DNA of 64,000 bases from Kitagawia praeruptora (lineage: Eukaryota; Streptophyta; Magnoliopsida; Apiales; Apiaceae). Below, piece after piece: positions 53,801 to 63,692 of the stretch. The stretch is from contig CM075349.1 of assembly GCA_037693485.1 (NCBI GenBank), positions 27,721,501-27,785,500 on the forward strand. Direction: 5' to 3'. Position numbers and translations under genes: made by a program. The stretch's first letter is position 1; every line of letters begins with the position of its first letter. The notes below the pieces were generated by a model, which did no database searches, was not told where the DNA came from, and worked only from the letters and a program-made list of their open reading frames with translations.

Positions 53801-54521
53801 GTATACATTTTGTGTGAACATTAAAATTCATTAGGCTGAAGGAAATTATGAAAGAGAAAAAAGATCCAAGGTATTAGACTGTAGTCTAAATTTTATATAC
53901 TAGTCTAAATTCAGTTTGTGTTACATATCAGAAGTCAGAACACAATCAATAATGTAATAAAACTATACAATACAAGTAAAGCAAAACACTAGTCAATAAT
54001 ATATGCAACACTTCAATAAGATGTTGCAATAAAATTGAATTATTTAAACGGAAACACTACATAAAAAATGTTGCCTCATCACATATTACAAATCAGATGC
54101 AAGCAATACACCAGGCAAGAATTTAATATTACATGTAGATTATACCTTGGATTAAGTTTTTCCTTGGCCTGACGATTACGTGAGGTTGCGTCTGAATCAT
54201 TGGCTCAATTTCTTTGTCAACAACATTGTCTATGTAAAAATTTATTTCTTCTCCCTCAACGCAGTCCTTAGTAAGTTCAACCACTTCCGCGTCTTTTGTC
54301 ACGAGTTCCCAACCACCTCCCCTTCCTTTGCTGATATAGATTCCTCCAATTTCAGTGTAATGGAGGTAGTCTTTTACATAATCCATAAGCACAGTGTAAG
54401 AGAAACAGTCCACTTCTACGCGGGTTACCACCATAGATTTTCCACCAGCATAGACTGTCTTCTTAAACTCTCCTTGATGGTACAACCTGACATTGATGTT
54501 TTTTCCTTCCATCCTGTTCAC
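50846..54521 (-). CDS. TNPA-like protein (Ptta/En/Spm plant transposase family), nine exons
   Basis: Exons on the - strand: 54521-54146, 53787-53540, 53411-53169, 53078-52721, 52584-52343, 52246-52043, 51916-51824, 51401-51285, 51208-50846. All have GT...AG borders. The exons sum to 2244 nt, exactly 748 codons (747 aa plus stop), with no internal stop; this strongly supports the model. N-terminus: a PB1-like domain as in other plant transposon proteins (VRLYHQGEFKKTVYAGG). Middle: low-complexity basic and acidic tracts (GKGKKGKGKNGKE). From exon 5: the Plant_transposase (Ptta/En/Spm) domain (MSKVHGRNPEEKK, YVIPENGQKWVYNTMNAAW, KVHKSRMKEKF). C-terminus: a coiled coil (VQELTTKIKQLEGELESRMD). 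TNPA proteins bind subterminal repeats and help the transposase bring the ends together. The start could also be the ATG at 54512. The acceptor at 52585 (AAAG) is the least certain. Confidence 0.85.
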
Positions 54522-54810
54522 AGTAAATATCCCATTAGAACCAGGTATATATATATAAATAATGAAGAGTTATAAATCATTAAATCTAAAGAATGCACTT
54601 CACAGGGAAGAATTAAATTAAGGAAAACAAGTGAACAAGTAAATTAATGACAACAGGAGTACAAATTTCATTACAAAGAAACAATGTCAAGTACATTAAT
54701 AAAGAGAGTAAATTACATAAAAAACAAAGAGCGACAAATACACTTTAAATCTAAGACAGTAGACATGACAGAAATAGAGCAATGTAATTCTCTATGAGAA
54801 GCAACAGTTC

Positions 54811-57800
54811 CTAAGGAGATACGGGAACTTCTGCTAGGGGGATATCATCTCTAAAACAATCCCCATCAGCAACTTCAATGTCTATGCCACGACCAATATT
54901 AATATCTTGTACATCAGGATCGTTAATATCTTCTTCGGTTGCATTCTCGTTCTCAGCATCACACCAGTCCCTCGGTAATTTTTTAACAACATAATGTACC
55001 ATCTTTTCAGTCGGATCTTCCACGTAAAAAACTTGTTGCACTTGAGAAGACAGGACATAAGGATCATTTTTAAAGCAAAACTTGTTAAAGTTTACTTTAG
55101 TAAGCCCGTAAGCGTCTTTCTCTTCTTGGTACCAACAACACTTAAAGAGGACCACATTTAAAACTCCCCAATAATCTAGTTCAAAAATCTGTTCGATTGA
55201 TCCATAATAGTTGACATTCCCAATTATTGGATTTTGGTCTTTCGAACTAGCAAAACTAGTGGTTTTGGCAGTCAAAAAAACCCCACTGTTTTGTGTGGTA
55301 CATTGAGAATCCCTAGACTTGGTATGGAATCTATATCCATTTACTGCATAGCCACTAAACCTCCTGGCCATCCGATTAGGACCTAATGCAAACACCTCTA
55401 AATCTCTTGAAATCATGTCCTTCTTCAGAACCTCTTCTTTTAGCCATTTCCAAAAGTCGCTGGTATGTGTTCGTTCCCTTTTGTATCTTCTTGAATTTGC
55501 ATGACCATCTACTACAGCTCGATGCTCCCTAGAAAAATATTCAGTTTAGACAGACTAATAAATGTAGACGTTGATAACATAGACTTGAATAAAATGAAAA
55601 AAGGACTTAAGAACATACTCAATCAGATTCTCTATTTCATTATTGCCAGAGTTGAACAAAATGTAGCGATGACTGGCCCTCCAATCTGCATCATTTAATT
55701 TAAAGATTTTTCCATCTTTATTCTTTCTTGTTCCAATATGATGCCCGACATTTGTTGGACATCTTGCAAAATCAGTACAATACTTGGTGTCTTTTGTTAC
55801 TCCTTCGCTGCTCAAAAATCTTGAACAGAAAATAACACATTCTTCTGCCAAGTAACCTTCTGCAATCGAACCTTCAGGTTTATTCCTATTTCGAACGTAA
55901 GATTTCAACTTTCCAAGGTACCGCTCAATAGGAAACATGCACCTAAGGTGTTGTGGTCCACCAAGTTCGACTTCTCGGCATAAATGAACAAGCAAGTGGA
56001 CCATTATATCAAATAAAGCTTGTGGGAAAATCGTCTCAAATCGACAAAGTACGTCGATAATTTCTTGTTGCAGCCTCTTAATTTCATCCAAATCAATAAC
56101 CTTGGCCCATATACCTCTTAGGAATGCGCTAAGTCTGATCAGTGGTAACGCAACCTCGGGTTTTAATGTTTTCCTTACCGCAAATGGTAACAAATAGTGG
56201 AGTATGAAATGAGCATCGTGGCTCTTATACCCTACTACTTTTCTCTCGCTTGTGTGTACATACCGGCTGATATTCGAAGCACAACCATATGGCAATTTGG
56301 CATTCTTTAATACAGAACAGAAGATATCTTTCTCCTTATTTGTCATGTCAAATATTGCTGCTCTAATTTCATAATGCTTTCCATCCGCGGATTTAACAGG
56401 ATGAAGGGGCTTTCTTATACCCAATTCTTTTAAATCAAAACGAGCACTTAAGTGATCCTTCGACTTGCCACCAATATTAAGTAAAGTACCTAATATTTTG
56501 TCACATACGTTCTTTTCTATGTGCATGGCATCAAGGTTATGTCGAAGTGGATTTTTACTCCAATATGGCAAGACAAAAAAAATCGACTTCTTTTTGAAAG
56601 GACAATGACTTGTAACCTGTTTTTTGACCTTCCCAAATTTGTTTTCAAACCCCAACAATAACTCTTCAATATCAGTTCCTGACAAAACTTCTGGAACCTG
56701 CCCCATTTCAATATCGCCATTAAATCGTCTCTTATCCAGCCTCCATTCGTGTGTAGGATCAAGAAATTTTCGGTGATGCATGTAGCACATCTTTTTGCTA
56801 TGTTTTAAATAATCCGAAGAAGTCTCGTAGTGGCATACGGGACACGCTAGTTTCCCCTTCGTGCTCCAACCTGACAACATACCATAGCCCGGAAAATCAC
56901 TTATGGTCCACAACACGCGTGCACGTAAATTAAAATTCTGGTCAGTTAGGGCATCGTAAGTTTCGACTCCCACGTCCCATAATTCTTTCAACTCCGCGAT
57001 CAAAGGTTGCATATACACGTCAATATTATTGTTCGGCGAATCTGGACCCGATATTAATGTTGAAAGAATCAAATTCTCTTGTTTCATGCATAGCCAAGGT
57101 GGAAGGTTATAATTAACCAACAGTATTGGCCATGTGCTATGAGTTGAATTCATTGAACGATAAGGGTTAAATCCGTCAGATGCTACACCTAAACTCACAT
57201 TTCGAATATCTGATGGAAAATCAGGATATTGAGCATCCATCGTCTTCCATGCCCCAGCATCTGCCGGATGTCTTAGTTTCCCGTCATCTTTTCGTCCTAC
57301 TGCATGCCATGTCATAAGTTTCGAAAATTCTTTGCACATAAACATCCTTTGCAGCCTTGCTTTTAGCGGAAAATATCTCATCACATTTGCTGGAACCCTG
57401 TGAAACACCTTCTCCACATCATCATCAGTAGCAATCCCTTTTTTCTCTTGTACAACCCACCTTGAAACACCACAAGTCTGACAAACATCTTTGTCTTCAT
57501 TTTCCGCCCAATACAACATGCAACTATTTGGGCATGCATGTATTCTTTGATAATCAAGTCCTAAATCCTTAATAATATTTTTCGCGGCATTGAATGACGT
57601 AGGTAGGTGGGCATTAGGAAATGCTTCTTTCATAAGTTTCAGCAATTCCCCAAATGCAGACTCACTAATTCCATGAGCACACTTTAAATGATAAAGTGTG
57701 ATCAAGAAACTTAGTCGAGAAAAGTTAGTACAACCAGGATATAACGGTTTCTTTCCCTCATTAACATGTCGATAAAACCTTTCAGCCTCTGCATTTGGTC

Positions 57801-58254
57801 TACCTTCAAACTTCTTACCCATACATTTAAACATAAAGTCTAAATTATTCCCAAAATCCACCCCCGTTTCATAATCCATGGAGTCATTACTATTTCCTAA
57901 TTTCGTTCGTGAAACATCATAAATCCAATTGACATGTAACGGCGATGGCCCATTGCAAACCAGATGATCATAGATGACATCTTTCGTATGCCAGTTACGA
58001 TCCATACAGTTTTTGCAAGGGCACTTCATTTCATCGCCTAGACAAGAAACAGGGAATGCATTTTTCAAAAAATCTTTTACCCCTTCCCCGTATCCAGCAC
58101 TATATCTGGGAAGTCCTATCCAAATATTACTCTCATCAACCATTACAGCAATATATCCACTGCCTAGTAAATCTAAACTTCTATACGTGGCTAACAGTTT
58201 CGACAAATCACCAAGGCCGAGCCTGTAAGGTTTAAATATATTATAATCTGCCAT
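54811..58254 (-). CDS. CACTA transposase (TNP2/TNPD-like), two exons
   Basis: Exon 1 58254-55619 and exon 2 55528-54811; donor GA|GTATGT, acceptor TTCTAG|GGAG. Total 3354 nt, 1117 aa, no stop. N-terminus: transposase-associated domain with W-I-G-L-P-R-Y-S and a Cys/His cluster (MKCPCKNCMDRNWHTKD, then HLVCNG). Middle: TNP2 catalytic region (FNAAKNIIKDLGLDYQRIHACP, then CMLYWAENEDKDVC; DGFNPYRSMNSTHSTWP; CPVCHYETSS; DAMHIEKNVCDKILGTLL). Then a DUF4218-like stretch (GPQHLRCMFPIERYLG) and, in exon 2, a DUF4216-like domain (NVVLFKCCWYQEEKDAYG). Such proteins recognise the 13-bp ends and cut the DNA to move the element. The family usually has 900-1200 residues. The gene lies upstream of the TNPA-like gene on the same strand; 289 bp separate its stop from the other's start. 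Confidence 0.93.
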
Positions 58255-58317
58255 ATGAAAAAGGCTTTTGTAACGAACATTGTAATTGTACTATAAGTAG
58301 TTTAACGCTAGAGTGTA

Positions 58318-58845
58318 ATGAGAAGAACAGATGCACACTTAGAGAATTACAGCAAACTTGGCAATGAATACGCGACTAAATTATTTGAATGTTGTTTTCG
58401 AAAGATAAAAATTTGTTTGAATGTTCATAATATATATAATTTGTTCCACATTCATTATATCACTAGTAAAAATTTCAATGACTCGCAGTCTCACCTTCAA
58501 GGTTACGAAGAGAAGAAGGGAAGAAAGGGAGATAAGATTTGGACAATATCATGTACTGTCTTTTTGCCTTTAACTTATATTATCTTTATGTTGGGTGACA
58601 GTATATTGTATTACTCGAATGCGATAATATTAGAATACGTAGGAAAAATCGTGGCTTGTGAATTGCTAACCAGTCTTGATTGGATAGGGGTCTCTTTTGT
58701 GGCTGGTGTTTCTATAGGTGTGGTTGTACTTATCATATATACAATCCACTGCCTTAATCCTTTAAAATTAACACATTTACGAGATTATGTAACAAAATGT
58801 AGGGAAAATGTAAAGGAAAACTTACAGCTAAAACAGAATCCCTAG
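58318..58845 (+). CDS. small hypothetical ORF with two membrane segments, divergent to the transposase
   Basis: A 175-codon ATG frame opposite to and 63 bp from the transposase start. It contains two hydrophobic stretches (TVFLPLTYIIFMLGDSILYY and WIGVSFVAGVSIGVVVLIIY) and a Lys/Arg/Asn-rich end. I do not recognise the family. It may be a chance ORF in the leader region, or a passenger picked up by the CACTA element. The promoter interval would be shared with the transposase. Confidence 0.3.
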   Translation: MRRTDAHLENYSKLGNEYATKLFECCFRKIKICLNVHNIYNLFHIHYITSKNFNDSQSHLQGYEEKKGRKGDKIWTISCTVFLPLTYIIFMLGDSILYYSNAIILEYVGKIVACELLTSLDWIGVSFVAGVSIGVVVLIIYTIHCLNPLKLTHLRDYVTKCRENVKENLQLKQNP

Positions 58846-59990
58846 TAGCCAACACAACAATATCAGCACACATTGACAAAATAGGGATGAAACAATGAAA
58901 AAAAATAGACATGAAAACACACATACATTACAGTACTCTCTCTGTTTGTCTCCCTCTCTCTCTCTCTCTCTCTCTCCATCTCTCTGTCTCTCCCAATCTT
59001 CTTGTTGGCTCTCACTCACTCTAACACTCAACAAATATCATAAAACACAAATACAAGTACACAAAACCCTAGACATGAAAACCGTAGATTTAATCACATG
59101 CAATAATTATTTAACCAAATCCAAGATAATCAAGCACATAAAACACAAATACAAGTACATAAACCCCTAGACATGAAAACCCTAGATTTAATCACATGCA
59201 ATAATTATACCCAAATCCAAGTTAATTAGAGATTTTTACCTAGAGAGAAACCGTGAGTAACGAAGATGTTAACTGAAAGCCCCAATTGAAAAAGCCCCAA
59301 TTGAAAAAGCCCTAATTCAAACTGCAAAATGAAATGAATCTGTGAGTACAGAGAAGATGTGTAAAGATGTGAGTACAGAGAAGATTATGTGTAAAGAGAA
59401 GATGTTTAAACCGTCGGTGTATGCAATTTCAGCGTGGGAGAGTCGAGAGTAGAGAGTGTGCGGTGAGAGTGTGTGTAGAGAGCTTTAGATCTGGGAAAGT
59501 ACTCACAATAATTGGGGAAAGTATAGCAATTGTTTTGGGGGGAAATTGTCCGCCTCTTTTTCACCGTGCAAATCACGTGTCCCTCATAACACATATTAAT
59601 GTTATCTTAATTCTTAAATGATTTTAATTTTTTTCAAATGAAATGATTTTAATTTTTTTTTATTTGAGTAAAATTCCATTCATTAATGATAAGTCATAAG
59701 ACATATATAAAAATAGTCGAACAACGAAAACATAAACAAATAATGATTAATCCATAATCAGGCAATTTGTTGAAGATGATTAATGATTTTAATTTTTTAC
59801 TTGTTCGATAAAAATTTTAATATTTTTAAAATAATATTTATTATTATTAGAATAATATTTTTTTAACATCCGTGCGATTGGAACGTCGAAAAAATAATTT
59901 AACAAAATAGATTCATCATTCGGGACAAGACTATTTAATAAAAGAAAATAAATATCTAATGCAACACTTCAAACAGCAAATGCAACACTA
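58846..59990. other. upstream non-coding region of the CACTA transposase
   Basis: Includes a (CT)n microsatellite at about 58,940-58,990, a duplicated phrase ('AAAACCCTAGA(T/C)') around 59,070 and 59,175, and AT-rich DNA from 59,600. A likely leader for the transposase transcript on the - strand; no TATA box stands out with confidence. Confidence 0.45.
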
Positions 59991-60826
59991 GTGATACCTA
60001 ATGCAACGCTTCTGACACGTCAGCAAATGCCACATCATCATTAGTGGGTCCCACTTCTGCCACGTCACCAATTGTGGGTCCCACAATTGCCACGTCATCA
60101 TGTTGGGCCACCTGCCACGTCACCCTTGTGGGTCCCACAATGCCACGTCAGCAGTGGTGGGTCCCACATCTGCCACGTCATATTTTTTTAAAAAATATAC
60201 ATATATCTAATGCAACGCTTTAATTAGCAAATGCAACGCTACTTGTCTCTAATGCAACGCTTCTGCCACGTCAGCAAATGACACGTCAGCATTAGTGGGG
60301 CCCACTTCTGCCACGTCAACAATTGTGGGTCCCACAATTGCCACGTCAGCATGATAGGTCTCTTGCCACGTCACCCTTGTGGGACCCACACTGCCACGTC
60401 AGCAGTTGTGGGTCCCGCATATGCCACGTCATATTTAAATATATATATATATATATATCTAATGCAACACTTCAAAGAGCAAACGCAACACCACTGGTAC
60501 CTAATGCAACGGTTGCTGCCACGTCAGCAAATGCCACGTCAGCAAATGTGGGCCCCACTTCTGCCACGTCAGCAAATATGGGTCCCACATGTGCCACGTC
60601 AGCAAATGCCACGTCAGCACATGTGGGTCCCACTCCTGCCACGTCACCATTTATAAAAATAAAAAAATATCTAACGCAACGCCATCAGTTAGTGTTGCAT
60701 AATGTGAAACACTGTTGGTAATACGCAACGCTAATCTATATCTAACGCAACACCAATTCAGCTCAGTTGCAAAAGACCCAAAACTTCTATCTAACGAAAC
60801 GCTTTCTGTGCAACGCTTTGTAAAAA
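59991..60826 (+). repeat. CACTA right subterminal repeat region
   Basis: Seventeen exact TGCCACGTCA words: 60058, 60088, 60113, 60141, 60171, 60264, 60309, 60339, 60364, 60392, 60422, 60517, 60532, 60562, 60592, 60607 and 60637. Most are 15 to 45 bases apart, and between them lie GTGGGTCCCAC palindromes. Three blocks start with 'TAATGCAAC(A/G)CTT', so a unit of about 240 bases is itself repeated. An (AT)n tract lies at about 60430-60458. Same orientation as the left-end copies. Confidence 0.9.
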
Positions 60827-60856
60827 GGGTTGCGTATGCTCACTTATGGCGTAGTG
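60827..60856 (-). repeat. CACTA right terminal inverted repeat
   Basis: Begins GGGTTGCGTATG and ends TTATGGCGTAGTG; the inverse of the left end with 4 mismatches in 30. Confidence 0.95.
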
Positions 60857-63532
60857 AACTCTGACCACATAAACTCTGAACATCAACAATCTCAACAACA
60901 ACCTCTTTCTCCTATTCAATCTCAACCCCAACCTGACCATCAACCATCCAAGTCCAAATCAAAACGTAAGGGGAGAACTAAGCATGTGTCTCATAATTCT
61001 AGACACAGACTTGCTAGAGCTACACTAGAAAGAAAGGAAAAGAAAGAAAGAGCTAATAGATCTCCATCACCTTCTGTTGCTGATGAAGATTCATCCTCTG
61101 ATGAAGAAGAGGTAGCTGTTGAAGTGATCACCTACAAGAGACGAAAAATGGTAATCTCTTATTCCGATGAAGAAATGAATTTTGAAGCTCCAGAGGTACC
61201 TGCTACAGATATACCTGCTGTTGAGATAAACACTGAAGAGGAGATCGTCAAATCACCAGTACATATACCAATGGATGAGGATACCAGAGATGGTTTTCCT
61301 ATAATGGATGATATTGCTGAAACTGCCATGCCATTCTCTGATCCTGTGATTCATCCTACTTCTTCTCTTCCTGTTCATTCTGAAGAAACTGGTGCAGTTG
61401 ATCAGCCTACTGTACTTCTTGAAGACACAATAGCTTCTCATACTGATGTATTCTCTGATGCTCACCAGGGTTCTGAACATGGTGAAGAAGTTGATAAGGC
61501 GACAAAGGGTTTAAACTCTGATATTCTGCCTGCAGTTGTTCCTCTTGCAGACAATATTGAAATTGTTGTAGAAGCTGCAGAGATTGTTGCAGAGAATACA
61601 GCTGAGGCTGTTGTAGAATCTAAGCAACCTGTTGCTGAAAATGTTCCAGTTGCAGAGAATGTTCAACATGTTGGTGTTGAAGTTGAAGGTGAAGAAAGTG
61701 CAAACTCTGATTCTTTTGAGAGTGCACCTGTACAAACTGATGGAAAGCATGCACCTTTCACCCAGTCTTCCAAACGGCATGAAATTGAAGCAGAATATCT
61801 TGCTAAGTTTTCTGCAAATTGGTACAAGGAGGACTGTATTTTTCCTAGAGGGAGAGCAGCAGATTTTGTGAAACAAACTGCTACAGCAATTTCAAATCCA
61901 GATATTCTCTCTAGTTTGAAGGCTACAGTGGTGCAAGTCAAAACACTGGATGGTAGACTTGACGATTGCCAGAAGTCAATTGCTGATCTACAGGCTGATC
62001 TTAAGGCTAAAAATCTGACTTTGGAGTTTGACACCAAACTCAAGATTACCAAATTCTCAAAAGCTCAAGACTCTATGTCTGACAGACTGACCAAAATTGA
62101 AGATAATCAGAATAGTTTGTCTGCTAAGGTTGATGCTATTGCTTCTTCCATGGAGCTGATTACATCCATTCTCATGCCTGATGATGTCAAAAAGGGGGAG
62201 AGATATGCTAAGACTAAATGCAGGCAATCTCAAGCTCTGATTCAGAAGGATGATGCAGGAGATGGAGGAGCAAAAGGTCAAAGAACTTTGAGGTCAAGGG
62301 CATCTGAGAAGAGTTTAAAATCTGAAAAGACTTCTAAGTCAATGTCTGGTGAAGTAAATACTGATACTCAGGGTACATCAAAGACCCAGAGTTTGTTATT
62401 CACTGAAAATCCACAGACTGATGAAGAGTTAGCTGCCAAAGTGTTTCTACAAGAGAATGCAGAAGGGGTCACAATTGAAGACATTCAAAATGAAGAAAGA
62501 AGCTTACAAAAAGAACATAAAAAGGATTTAAAGTCTGGTAAAGGGAAAAGGATTGTAAAAGATGCTAGGCCTGTTCTTAAAGGCAATGAAATCAAAGAAA
62601 AGGTTGGTACTGATCAGAGGATACAGTTATTCAAAAAGCCAACAGAAGAAGAAGCCAAGCAAAAGCTTAAAGGCATTGCTAAAGAGGGAAGCATATTGAA
62701 GAAATCAGACACAATCTCTGTTGCTACACAAGTTGTGCAGAACTCTCTATCTTCTTCTTTACAATCTGTTTTTGGAAAGACATCAGTGTTTGAGCCAACC
62801 CCAGAGACTGGAGGTCCTATGGATTTTTTTGATGGGAGAGGTTTAACTGGAAAGGTTGGAAGAAATAGAGCAGGTCTGGGCTCAAAAAGAGATTCAAGAC
62901 AGCATGTTGGTCCTAGAGATCCTTCCTCACTGGCTATTCCAGGTCATGGTGTCACTCAAGAGAGTTTAGACAGCTTGGAATCAGTACAGTTGGTTCATCA
63001 GAAGAGTTTGGAAAAGGATTTTCTTTTATACTTCATGACTGATGGAACAGTATACAAGATTGGTGAATTTGATCTTGATCTGAAATACTGGGAAGAACTA
63101 GAATATGTTATGTATCTGTTCAAAGTGAGAAATCGAAGAACTGAATCAGTTGCAAATGTACTTCAAAGAAAAATGCTTCAGAATTTGGCAACCAGAGGCA
63201 TTACATACAACAACAACTATGTTCCTAAGTACAGAGATTGGAATGGAAATCTAATTGAGATGAAGAAAGGAACAACAAAGTTAAAGACTGATCTTGGTGT
63301 TACAGTTCTTGATTTCAACTCACAGTTAGAAGAAGTGAAGTTCATCAGACTTGGAAATGACATGAGGAGAAACAAAATTTATTATCTGAGGGCTGCTATC
63401 TATCAGACTGATGAGAATGATCCAGAGTTAAGAGAAATCAAGGAAGTGATGCAGAGGGAACTTGAGAATGCTGAGAGAAGATTGCTGATAGATTATCTCA
63501 GATCGACACCAGATCTTGAGGCAATTTTATAA

Positions 63533-63680
63533 AATATGCTCTGTAAGAATTTTTTGTTTTTCTGTTGATTTTGTTTAAGTAAGTAGTTTAAACTCTGATT
63601 ATTTATTAAACACTACATTTGTCTATTTTGTTTTGACATCATCAATTATCATTAACTTGTGCATTTTTGCTAATGAACAA
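63533..63680 (+). other. short 3' non-coding region of the SIRE-like element
   Basis: Between the third ORF's stop and the polypurine tract; includes one AAACTCTGATT at 63600. Confidence 0.7.
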
Positions 63681-63692
63681 GTTGGGGGAGAT
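63681..63692 (+). other. SIRE-like polypurine tract
   Basis: GTTGGGGGAGAT immediately before the 3' LTR. Confidence 0.85.

Larger units (their letters stand above)
49864..60856 (-). mobile_element. complete, apparently autonomous CACTA (En/Spm) transposon
   Basis: 10,993 bp with ends CACTACGCCATAA and its inverse TTATGGCGTAGTG. The 30-bp terminal inverted repeats (49864-49893 and 60827-60856) match at 26 of 30 positions. A 3-bp target duplication AAC flanks it (49861-49863 and 60857-60859), as expected for CACTA elements. Both standard genes are on the - strand and open throughout: transposase (54811-58254) and a TNPA-like protein (50846-54521). Dense subterminal repeats lie at both ends. 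It sits precisely inside a codon of the SIRE-like third ORF. Confidence 0.95.
48892..63532 (+). pseudogene. third ORF of the SIRE-like element, split by the CACTA transposon
   Basis: Two segments, 48892-49863 and 60860-63532, are in one frame (972 nt plus 2673 nt; 1214 aa) once the transposon and one AAC duplication are discounted. Segment 1 has a globular domain of about 240 residues (SASQIASFWQN, PQLRKEWSFFFDCITRAFG) followed by a Q/E/P repeat. Segment 2 begins with Q/P-rich sequence and a strongly basic patch (KSKSKRKGRTKH), is acidic in its middle, has a probable coiled coil at about 61920-62200, and ends in a folded-looking region (YWEELEYVMYLFKVRNRR). I see no signal peptide or membrane segment. 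It resembles, from memory, long uncharacterised ORFs beyond pol in SIRE-like elements of asterids. It sits where an 'env-like' ORF would, but shows no envelope features. Function unknown. Confidence 0.75.

Noticed and set aside
49864..60826. CRISPR-like array from the regularly repeated TGCCACGTCA words
   Set aside because: Spacers are similar to each other and vary in length, and this is a plant transposon; they are subterminal repeats.
60830..60859. start codon of a 900-codon protein at 60830
   Set aside because: This ATG lies in the CACTA terminal repeat; the host ORF begins at 48892.
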